NCBI GenBank assembly: GCA_964654185.1
Contig: CAZZIE010000001.1
Coordinates: 32,293 to 96,292, forward strand
Origin: CAYFQV01 sp964654185
Lineage (GTDB): Bacteria; Spirochaetota; Spirochaetia; DSM-27196; PWMO01
Direction of reading: 5' to 3'
DNA: 64,000 nucleotides
Position 1 is the first letter of the stretch. Each line of letters begins with the position of its first letter. Shown one piece after another: positions 43,468 through 50,694 of the stretch. Both the position numbers and the translations under genes were made by a program. A model generated the notes under the pieces. It was given only the letters and a program-made list of their open reading frames with translations, ran no database searches and was not told where the DNA came from.

Positions 43468-44715
43468 ATACACCCGAAACTCGTACAGCCGCGTCTCCAG
43501 GGCGCCGTTGTAGAGGATGGTCTTCGACGATGAGCGCAGGCCGATCCGCTTTGCCGCCTGGAGGTTCGCGGTAATGATCCAGGCGCTCCAGCCGGCGTAG
43601 CGCGCCTTCAGGTTGTCCCCGATCATCTGGTAGAGCGCCGCGACGTCCGCTTCCGGGACGCGCTCGCCGTAGGGCGGATTGGTGACGATGACGCCGGCGG
43701 GGCCCCCGCCTCGGCCGCCATCCGGGCCGCCCTCCATGGCGTCGTCGGGGCCATCCTCCGGAGCGTCGTTCAGCGCTGCGCCGGGTCCGAGGACGTCGTG
43801 GAGGGCGAGCTCTTCGAAGGCGCCGGGGACGAAGCGAATGAGGTGGTCCACCCCGGCGCGCTCGGCGTTACGCTTCGCGATTGCCAGAACGGTGGGGTCC
43901 GCGTCCGCGGCAATGATCTGTCCGGCACCGCGGGGTGCCGGTCCGGGGGTCGTTCCGGGTGCCGGTCCGGGTGCCTTCACGCCTCGAAACGCCGGCCACC
44001 GCTCGAAGGCGTAGCGGCGGCCCAGGTCACCGGGGACGCGGCCGGCCTGGATGAGGGCGGCCTCGATCACGATCGTGCCGGAGCCACAGAACGAATCGAA
44101 GAGGGGCACGGTGCCGTCCCAGTCGGAGAGAAGAACCAGGCCGGCGGCCAGGCTCTCCCGGAGGGGCGCGTCTCCGGCCTCGCGACGGTAGCCCCGCTCG
44201 TGGAGGCTCCGGCCGCTGGTGTCCAGGGAGATCTCGACGCCCGCGTCGGAGGCGTGAACCACCACGGGGTAGTCCGGACTGCGCCGGTCGATGTTAGAAC
44301 GCCGCCCCCGCTTCTCCCGCTGCCGGTCGACAATGGCGTCCTTCACCCGCATGGCCAGGAACTTGTGGTTCGAGAGCGTCCGGGAGCGGGCCAGGGCGGT
44401 CACTGCCAGGGTCGCGTCCGGCACAATGTGCTTCTCCCAGGGAATCCGGGAGGCCAGAGCGTAGACGTGGTCGTAGGTGGAGGCTGGGCCCTGGATGAGG
44501 GATACGAGAACGCGTGAGGCCGTCCGGAGGGAGTGATTTGCTGCAGCCACGGTCTCGGCGGTTCCGCGGAAGCGCACGACACCCGGCTCGGTTCCCTCCA
44601 CGTCCGGGGCCGCCGATGTACCTGCAGCGAGGGCTCGGACCTCGGATTCGAGAACCGGCTCCAGGCCGCCGGCGCAGGTCGCGACAATGCTGTATTGATC
44701 GGATCGGGAGCTCAT
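43465..44715 (-). CDS. THUMP-domain 23S rRNA (guanine-N2) methyltransferase, RlmL-type
   Basis: The 416-residue protein matches the N-terminal half of RlmL: ATCAGGLEPVLESEV, a THUMP region, AMRVKDAIVDRQREKRGRRSNIDRRSPDYPV, LDTSGRSLHERGYRREAGDAPLRESLAA, the SAM motif LFDSFCGSGTIVIEAA and catalytic NPPYGER. Two Gly/Pro-rich insertions (nt ~43680-43760 and ~43920-43980) interrupt the methylase domain. A strong promoter (CTGACA-17-TATAAT) ends 12 nt before the ATG with no ribosome site. The stop codon is supplied by the neighbouring inserted element. Confidence 0.9.
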   Translation of the reverse strand: MSSRSDQYSIVATCAGGLEPVLESEVRALAAGTSAAPDVEGTEPGVVRFRGTAETVAAANHSLRTASRVLVSLIQGPASTYDHVYALASRIPWEKHIVPDATLAVTALARSRTLSNHKFLAMRVKDAIVDRQREKRGRRSNIDRRSPDYPVVVHASDAGVEISLDTSGRSLHERGYRREAGDAPLRESLAAGLVLLSDWDGTVPLFDSFCGSGTIVIEAALIQAGRVPGDLGRRYAFERWPAFRGVKAPGPAPGTTPGPAPRGAGQIIAADADPTVLAIAKRNAERAGVDHLIRFVPGAFEELALHDVLGPGAALNDAPEDGPDDAMEGGPDGGRGGGPAGVIVTNPPYGERVPEADVAALYQMIGDNLKARYAGWSAWIITANLQAAKRIGLRSSSKTILYNGALETRLYEFRVY

Positions 44716-44727
44716 GGGGTAGGAGCG

Positions 44728-44756
44728 ATTATACGGAAGATCGGCCGGATTGTCAG
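44728..44756 (-). promoter_or_regulatory. Promoter of rlmL-like gene
   Basis: On the minus strand CTGACA (44756-44751) and a perfect TATAAT (44733-44728) are separated by 17 bp. The hexamer ends 12 nt before the ATG, so the 5' leader would be only about 5 nt. Confidence 0.7.
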
Positions 44757-44918
44757 GAAGCGCTCCCGGCGTCCCCCCTCCGGTCCCGAGTCGCCGCGCC
44801 GGTCACGCCGGGCGGCCGCGCCCTTCGGGAGGGCTCCCGCCGGAACCGTCGCCGCCGGGCCGCTACTCCGCCGCGCGTCGGCGTACCCTCGCGACGCCGG
44901 CCGTCACCATCGACCCGG

Positions 44919-45791
44919 CTACAGGTACTTCCCGCGATTCACCGTGGTCATGCGGCGGACAATGCGGCTGAGAGCGAAGAAGCTTACGAGCACCGAGAGG
45001 TAGGCGCCGAGGGGGCCCAGGAGGAGCCAGTGGTTGTTGGTGATGTAGCCGCGGAACTCACCGACCATGCCGGCGAGCTCGTTGGTGCGGCTGTGGTAGA
45101 TGATCGGGTCAAAGCTCACGTCGGTGCCGCCCAGAAAGACGTTGAACATGGCGAGCTGTCCCAGGAGGACCAGAACCGAAACCGCCTCGGCCACGAAGCG
45201 CCGGAGCGCCGGTCCGGTCATGTGCGGGAGGATGTGGTGCAAGAGGAGGCGCAGCGGCCCGGCGCCGACTGAGACGGCGGCCTGGCTGAACTCCTGTCCC
45301 AGGAGGCTGCGGACATCCTCGGAGAAGCTGGCAACCAGCCCCGGCAGCCCCACCAGCACGATGAGCGCACCCTGCAGCGCCATCAGCCGCGGCACCGGGA
45401 GGGACGATCCAATGCTGACCCGGAAGACCGTGAAGTAGACCAGGATGAACGCCGGGATGACGATCGGCGCGCGCGGAATGGGACGGCTCGACCGGCGGAA
45501 GGCGAGCGCCGTTCCCGCCAGGAAGCCCAGGAGCACGCGGCCGCCGGCCAGCACCAGCACGGCGGCGACGGTGAAGCGGAAACCGTGGAGGATCCGCGTC
45601 AGCATGTCGTAGCCCCAGATGTCCGTTCCCAGCAGGTGCGCCCGGTTCGGCCCGAAGGGGCTGTAGAGCTTCTCCCCGCGGTACTCGGAAATGGTCTCCG
45701 AGTGGTCGAGAGCGTACGGTGCGACTGCAGGGCCCAGGAGGGAGAAGAATGCCAGATAGAGAACGATGATTACGGCGACGGCTCTAGGCAT
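44919..45791 (-). CDS. DppC/OppC-like ABC permease
   Basis: The 290-residue membrane protein has an N-terminal anchor (VAVIIVLYLAFFSLLGPAVAP) and the periplasmic LLGTDIWGYDMLTRILHG motif of DppC permeases. Several further helices follow, with the EAA-type loop FSQAAVSVGAGPLRLLLHHILPHM that contacts the ATPase. It overlaps the DppB-like gene upstream by 8 nt. No binding protein or ATPase gene is adjacent, so the transporter must borrow them or this pair is specialised. The 203 bp downstream hold nothing recognised. Confidence 0.82.
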   Translation of the reverse strand: MPRAVAVIIVLYLAFFSLLGPAVAPYALDHSETISEYRGEKLYSPFGPNRAHLLGTDIWGYDMLTRILHGFRFTVAAVLVLAGGRVLLGFLAGTALAFRRSSRPIPRAPIVIPAFILVYFTVFRVSIGSSLPVPRLMALQGALIVLVGLPGLVASFSEDVRSLLGQEFSQAAVSVGAGPLRLLLHHILPHMTGPALRRFVAEAVSVLVLLGQLAMFNVFLGGTDVSFDPIIYHSRTNELAGMVGEFRGYITNNHWLLLGPLGAYLSVLVSFFALSRIVRRMTTVNRGKYL

Positions 45792-46725
45792 GTTGACTTA
45801 CCGCCAATGTGAGCGCCATGCCGAGGCGAGCCAGGATGTAGCTCGCAATGACCACCGTGATCAGGGCGACCAGGCAGTGGACCATGAAGGCGAACTGGTA
45901 TCCCCCGAGCTGAAGCGGGCCCTGGTCCGTGAAGGCGTAGGCGAACATCCATTTCACCAGGCCCCGGGACTGAAAGACGCGTTCCACAATGAAGAGCGTC
46001 GCCGCGTGGGTTCCCAGAATGCGCGGCAGGTCGCGCTTCACCCCATCCAGCACCCCCGGCAGGAGGTGGCGCCGGTAGATGCGCCGCCGGGAGATGCCCC
46101 GGGCCACCAGGTTGCCGACGAACTGCTCGCCCCGGAAGTGGTGCACCCGGTCCGCCGCAATGAGCATGGTCGCCACCGCCGGGTAGAGGGTCATGACAAT
46201 GAAGGGAAGGAGCAGGGCGGTCTGCGAGCCGACGGATGCAACCCTGGCAATGCGTACGCCCGTCGCCACGGTGATGCCGATCACCGCGAACTGCAGAAGG
46301 AGCGCCAGGAGGAAATCCGGCACCAGGCCCAGGCTTCCCAGGAAACCCTCCAGGCGCTTCAGATCATATCTGGCAACAGTCATGCCGGTGGCGACGCCTG
46401 CAACCAGGCCCAGACCCAGTCCGCCGAAGAGGTAGAGGAAGCTGTTCAGCCAGTACGGGCCGACATCCGTCAGGAAGCTCCGGGACATGGTCCCGGCCTG
46501 GTAGGCGAAGAGCTCACTCTCGGCGGCGCTCCGGAGGTAGTCCGTCAGCTTGGCCAGCGGTTGGCCCAGCCGCACGACGATGTGCTGCAGCCGAATGCTG
46601 AAGAGCTCCGGGAGCAGCGCGACGAGGAATCCGATGAGAAGCAGGCCGCACAGGACGGCAACCATCCCGACAATGGTGCGGGCAACAGTAGTGAGTCCAT
46701 TCCGATTCATGGTAGTGTGAGCCAT
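45784..46725 (-). CDS. DppB/OppB-like ABC permease
   Basis: The 313-residue protein has six or so hydrophobic segments (GMVAVLCGLLLIGFLVALL, LYLFGGLGLGLVAGVATG, FLLALLLQFAVIGITVATG) and the coupling loop NLVARGISRRRIYRRHLLPGV. It is more diverged from typical DppB than its partner. The start is uncertain: ATG 46725 is only 3 nt from the divergent lipoprotein start, and ATG 46710 is an alternative. Neither has a ribosome-binding site. Confidence 0.72.
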   Translation of the reverse strand: MAHTTMNRNGLTTVARTIVGMVAVLCGLLLIGFLVALLPELFSIRLQHIVVRLGQPLAKLTDYLRSAAESELFAYQAGTMSRSFLTDVGPYWLNSFLYLFGGLGLGLVAGVATGMTVARYDLKRLEGFLGSLGLVPDFLLALLLQFAVIGITVATGVRIARVASVGSQTALLLPFIVMTLYPAVATMLIAADRVHHFRGEQFVGNLVARGISRRRIYRRHLLPGVLDGVKRDLPRILGTHAATLFIVERVFQSRGLVKWMFAYAFTDQGPLQLGGYQFAFMVHCLVALITVVIASYILARLGMALTLAVSQHA

Positions 46726-46728
46726 ACT

Positions 46729-47562
46729 ATGAACATCAAAGCCTTTCTTGTCACGGCCTTTGCAGCAGGTGCCGTCGTTGTTCTTGCCGGGTGCGGCCCC
46801 GATCGAGACATTCTGCACCGGTGGACCGGTACCTACGTTGCCTACGACGACACCGGCCCCCTCGGCTTCGGCTGTACCGTGCATGACGCCGGAGAGCAGC
46901 GGCGGCTCGTCGAGTGGGGGTACAGTCCCGACGGCACGATCACCAGGGCACAACACCTCCTCGGGTACTTCCAGCTGGAAGACCACTACTCGGACAACTA
47001 CGGGACGTTTCAACCCACATGGGTGTATAGGTACGCGCCGGATACCGGGAGCTATCCGCAGTTCGTGCTTCACGAGTACTTCGACGGTGACATTGAGGCG
47101 CGCCTGGTCGAGTCCGGGCAGCAACGCCCCGTTGCGTTGCGCCGGGTCAACGAGATCCCGCGGATCCTCCAGTTGCGGGAGGGAGACCTGCCTCCGGACC
47201 TCGATGCGCTCAGAGAGCTCGACGGCCGGCACTTCTGGATGGATGCCCCGATCGGTTCGGCCGAACGTCGCGCCCGGAGCGGATACGTCGGTACCGTCTC
47301 GGTGGATCTCTTTGGAGACAGTTTCATTGACCACATTGAGTTGAGCCCCGTCACTGTCGGGCCCTGGGAGGTTCATCCGGTGCTTCGCAGCCCCGTCATC
47401 CCCATTACCGATGAGAGCGCGGTTCCGCTACCGAAGAGCGGTACCGAAATCTCAGGGCTGGTCCGCCTGGTGGAGGTGCGTCAGAAGGCGGGCGCCAACG
47501 ACCACGCAGTTGTGCTCGTGTATCGCTATCAGCCGGGGCGGGTAACCTTCAGCGATTCGTGA
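46729..47562 (+). CDS. Lipoprotein of unknown function
   Basis: The 277-residue protein has a lipoprotein signal (FLVTAFAAGAVVVLAGCG, lipobox LAGC). The mature part is beta-rich and aromatic-rich (YVAYDDTGPLGFGCTVHDAG, TWVYRYAPDTGSYPQF) and ends with VVLVYRYQPGRVTF. No family is recognised. It is divergent from the DppBC-like genes with start codons 3 nt apart, so co-regulation with them is plausible; it might be a membrane-anchored substrate-side factor, but it lacks solute-binding-protein features. Confidence 0.68.
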   Translation: MNIKAFLVTAFAAGAVVVLAGCGPDRDILHRWTGTYVAYDDTGPLGFGCTVHDAGEQRRLVEWGYSPDGTITRAQHLLGYFQLEDHYSDNYGTFQPTWVYRYAPDTGSYPQFVLHEYFDGDIEARLVESGQQRPVALRRVNEIPRILQLREGDLPPDLDALRELDGRHFWMDAPIGSAERRARSGYVGTVSVDLFGDSFIDHIELSPVTVGPWEVHPVLRSPVIPITDESAVPLPKSGTEISGLVRLVEVRQKAGANDHAVVLVYRYQPGRVTFSDS

Positions 47563-47582
47563 TCCTGGTGGGCGACTCGTAA

Positions 47583-48512
47583 TCATTCGGGCAGCCGGTA
47601 GTACGGAATGCGCAGCGTCTCCTCGAAGCCCAGCCGCGCCGCCAGCCTCCGGGAGCCGGCGTTTCCCGCATGACACGACCACACCGGCTCGTACCCCTGC
47701 TCCAGGCAGTAGTCTATGAGTGCTCGACACGCCGCCTCGGCGTAGCCGCGGCCGCGAAACTCCTCCCGTGTCTCAATACCGATCTCGAGCCTGTCCTTAA
47801 TGACGAAGGATGAGAAGGCGGTGGCCGCGGGCACGTTCTCTCCGTCCGCCCCCGGGGCGCCTTCGCCGCGAGCGGCGGCCGGATCGACGAGGACCGTGAA
47901 GCCGGCGCCGCGCCGGGCGAAGTCTTCCGCCGCATCCCAGAAGTGGGAGGGAACAACGTGGCCGGAGAAGCTCTCGAAGATGGACGGTGTCGTGGCAACG
48001 ACCCGGCCGCCCGGCGTCTCCGCCGCCGATCCGCGGCCGCTGCGGTATGCCGCATAGCGATCGGGGCGGAAGGTGAAGTTGATCCGCTCGTACCGCACGA
48101 CCCGGTTGCCGTCCTCGCCGGGTGCGCCGCCGGGACTCTCGTCGCGCTGCGCCACGCGCAGGTTGTCGGGAATCAGTCCCTCCAGCTCCGCGTACGTCCG
48201 GGTGGGATATACCAGCAGCGACTCGGGTCTGCCTCGGACGCCGGCGCGGTTCAGGAGGAATCCCGCCAGCTCCTCCAGGAACTCCCGGTCCCGGGCGCCG
48301 CTCCGGCGGCGTACGCTCCCGAGATCCCCGTTCAGCAGCACCATGCCGTAGGGGTGGCGCGTCAGAGTCACCTCAGGTGCCGTCGGGTCGTTCCCGTAGA
48401 GCTCTCCCGAGACATGGCCGTTGAGCACGGCCTGGGCGAAGAGCGTGTTGATCCCGGCGTCTGCGATTGCCGCAAGGACGTCGGGATGGTCCGTCGGATT
48501 GAGTCGTTCCAC
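47583..48512 (-). CDS. GNAT-family acetyltransferase
   Basis: The 309-residue protein has a C-terminal GNAT fold: LEIGIETREEFRGRGYAEAACRALIDYCLEQGYEPVW (acetyl-CoA loop RGRGYA), then NAGSRRLAARLGFEET. The N-terminal ~180 residues resemble the extra domain of larger GNAT proteins. Gly-rich inserts occur near nt 47870 and 48120. Start GTG 48512 follows GAGG. Substrate unknown. Confidence 0.82.
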   Translation of the reverse strand: MERLNPTDHPDVLAAIADAGINTLFAQAVLNGHVSGELYGNDPTAPEVTLTRHPYGMVLLNGDLGSVRRRSGARDREFLEELAGFLLNRAGVRGRPESLLVYPTRTYAELEGLIPDNLRVAQRDESPGGAPGEDGNRVVRYERINFTFRPDRYAAYRSGRGSAAETPGGRVVATTPSIFESFSGHVVPSHFWDAAEDFARRGAGFTVLVDPAAARGEGAPGADGENVPAATAFSSFVIKDRLEIGIETREEFRGRGYAEAACRALIDYCLEQGYEPVWSCHAGNAGSRRLAARLGFEETLRIPYYRLPE

Positions 48513-48641
48513 GGTGCCTCACATGTGCAGTTGTTTCGCGGCAGTATAGAAGAATGACCATGTCATTGGCCATCCGCTTCGGCACGTGGGAATGTGCCGG
48601 CGCCGTCGAAGGTGTGGTGGCCGCGCACCGGGATGCACTAC

Positions 48642-48653
48642 TATGATGGGGAT
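48642..48653 (+). promoter_or_regulatory. -10 element directly before adenosine deaminase
   Basis: TATGAT at 48642-48647 is followed by GGGGAT and then the ATG. The 6-nt distance would place transcription start at the start codon. No good -35 is seen, and GGGG could instead act as a weak ribosome site. Confidence 0.4.
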
Positions 48654-49865
48654 ATGACACGATACCCGGAAGAGTTCATCAAGAGGATTCCCAAGACCGA
48701 CCTGCACGTTCACCTGGACGGCAGTCTTCGTGAGCAGACGCTCATCGACGTTGCGAAGGCGGAGGGAGTCGAGTTGCCCTCGTACACGCCGGAGGGACTG
48801 AACGAGCAGGTCTTCAAGGATAGTTACGCCAATCTGGATGAGTACCTGCGCGGCTTCGGTCTCACCAATAAGGTGCTTCAGCGGGCGGAGCATCTGGAGA
48901 GGGTCTCCTACGAGCTTGCCATGGACAACTTCGCTGAAGGGGTGCGCCACCTGGAGGTGCGCTTTGCCCCGCAGCTCCACATGAGCAAGGAGCTCGATTT
49001 TTCGCAGGTCATGCACGCCGTGGACCGCGGGCTCAAGAATGCGCGTGACGAAATCAACGACCGTATGCCGTCTAGCGAGCCGGAGTTCGACTACGGCATC
49101 ATTGTCATTGCCATGCGCTTCTTTGCGCCCAACTTCTCCGAGTACTATCGTGACTTCTCGGCGATCCATCGCTACTCCAGCCAGCGGGAGATCATTCAGA
49201 TGGCATCCAGCGAGCTCGCCCGGGCAACGGTGCAACTCCGGGACGAGAGTGATGTGCAGGTCGTGGCCTTCGATCTGGCGGGAAGTGAGTACGGCAACCC
49301 GGCGGGAGACCATCAGGAGGCCTTCGACTATGTGCACAAGCACTTCCTGAGAAAGACCGTCCACGCCGGAGAGGCCTACGGTCCCGAGTCGATCTTCCAG
49401 GCGATCACCAAGCTCCACGCCGACCGAATCGGCCATGGGATGCGGCTCTTCAGTCCCGATCACATCCGGGATGAATCGATCGAGGACAAGGAAGCCTACA
49501 TTCGGCGGCTGGCGAACTACATTGCGGAGAATCGCACCACCATTGAGGTGTGCATTACGAGCAACCTGCAGACGGCGCCGGATCTGAACTCGCCGAAGGA
49601 CCACTCTCTTGGGCGAATGCTCGACGAGAAGCTCTCGGTCTCCTTCTGCACGGACAACCGCCTCGTGTCTCATACCACCGTGACGGATGAGATCCGGCTT
49701 GCCGTCGACAACTTCGATATTCCGCCGGCGCAGCTGAAGAACATCATCATCTACGGTTTCAAGCGCTCATTCTCCTATCGACCGTACGGTCCGAAGAGAG
49801 AGTACGTTCGCGAGGTCATCAACTACTACGAGCGCCTGGAGCAGGAGTTCGGGATAGAGGGATAG
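48654..49865 (+). CDS. add: Adenosine deaminase
   Basis: The 403-residue protein is a zinc-dependent deaminase converting adenosine to inosine. Metal-binding and catalytic motifs are DLHVHLDGS (HxH), HLEVRFAPQLH, KTVHAGEAYG (His and Glu), DRIGHGMRLF, EVCITSNLQT and FCTDNRLVS (metal Asp). It is somewhat longer than the common ~340 residues, with an insert near PSSEPEFDYGIIVIAMRFF. Its place near a nucleoside hydrolase and purine synthesis fits salvage. The later ATG 48654 is preferred; 48594 and 48633 are upstream alternatives. Confidence 0.92.
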   Translation: MTRYPEEFIKRIPKTDLHVHLDGSLREQTLIDVAKAEGVELPSYTPEGLNEQVFKDSYANLDEYLRGFGLTNKVLQRAEHLERVSYELAMDNFAEGVRHLEVRFAPQLHMSKELDFSQVMHAVDRGLKNARDEINDRMPSSEPEFDYGIIVIAMRFFAPNFSEYYRDFSAIHRYSSQREIIQMASSELARATVQLRDESDVQVVAFDLAGSEYGNPAGDHQEAFDYVHKHFLRKTVHAGEAYGPESIFQAITKLHADRIGHGMRLFSPDHIRDESIEDKEAYIRRLANYIAENRTTIEVCITSNLQTAPDLNSPKDHSLGRMLDEKLSVSFCTDNRLVSHTTVTDEIRLAVDNFDIPPAQLKNIIIYGFKRSFSYRPYGPKREYVREVINYYERLEQEFGIEG

Positions 49866-50009
49866 CGGCGGTAGCCTGCGCCGGAGCGGTTGGTGGCGCG
49901 GCGCGCATGCGCGGCGCTGATCCCGTCCGCCCCTCGCTCCGGCCGCGGCAAATTGTGCTGTACGCACTCCCGATTCCTGGCGTAATGTAGTTGTTCGGGG
50001 GCAAACGAA

Positions 50010-50576
50010 ATGGATGTCGTCTATTACGTTGCGGCTAGCATCGACGGCTACATCGCCCGGCGTGACGGCAGTGTCGACTGGCTCGAGAACGTCGAGTCCT
50101 CTACGACGGAGTACGGGTACAGCGAGTTCTACCGCCGAGTTGATGCGCTGGTCATGGGCCGCCGGACCTACGATCTGGTTGCGCGGATGGGGCACTGGCC
50201 GTACGAGGACAGACCCTCCTTCGTCATGACCGGGCATCCGCCCGACATTCTTCCCCACAATGGAAAGGCCATCCGAACCGAGACGGAATCGCTCCAGGAG
50301 GGCGCGGCGACAACGTACCGGACGCTCTCTGAAGCCGGGTATCGCCGGGTCTGGTTGGTCGGCGGCGGCACCGCTGCCGGGAGCTTCCTGGCGGCGGGGT
50401 ACCTGGATGAGCTCATCCTCACGGTCATTCCAGTCATTCTGGGAAACGGAATTCAGCTCTTCAACACGCAGGGTGTGGATGTTCCCGATCTGGAGTCGCT
50501 TTTCAGCCTCCTGGATACACGCACCTACGACACCGGCGTCGTGCAGATGCACTATCGACGGCGGCGGGACCACTAA
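50010..50576 (+). CDS. DHFR/RibD C-terminal-like reductase
   Basis: The 188-residue protein belongs to the RibD_C/dihydrofolate-reductase-like family: VYYVAASIDGYIARRDG, VDALVMGRRTYDLV, SFVMTGHPP and the NADPH-binding WLVGGGTAAGSFLAAGYLDELILTVIPVILGNGIQLF. Members reduce pteridine- or flavin-related substrates; the substrate here is unknown. GGGGG lies 8 nt before the ATG. Confidence 0.88.
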   Translation: MDVVYYVAASIDGYIARRDGSVDWLENVESSTTEYGYSEFYRRVDALVMGRRTYDLVARMGHWPYEDRPSFVMTGHPPDILPHNGKAIRTETESLQEGAATTYRTLSEAGYRRVWLVGGGTAAGSFLAAGYLDELILTVIPVILGNGIQLFNTQGVDVPDLESLFSLLDTRTYDTGVVQMHYRRRRDH

Positions 50577-50622
50577 GAGGCCGACGCCGGCGCGTCCTGT
50601 CGGGAGCCTGGGCGCGTCGCCG

Positions 50623-50673
50623 CGCTCGGGCGGTCGCGACGCTGAGGCGGTTGCGTCGCTCAGGCGGTCGCGG
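50623..50673. repeat. 17-bp tandem repeat between convergent genes
   Basis: Three imperfect 17-bp copies (CGCTCGGGCGGTCGCGA and variants) fill the gap between the reductase and the phosphorylase gene. The unit is not a multiple of three, unlike the in-gene repeats. Confidence 0.75.
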
Positions 50674-50694
50674 CGCGCTGCGGCCGTCGAGGCG

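Noticed and set aside
44716..44918. Gene or terminator between the methyltransferase and permease genes
   Set aside because: Apart from the methyltransferase promoter, only GC-rich sequence without a convincing frame or hairpin with T-run.
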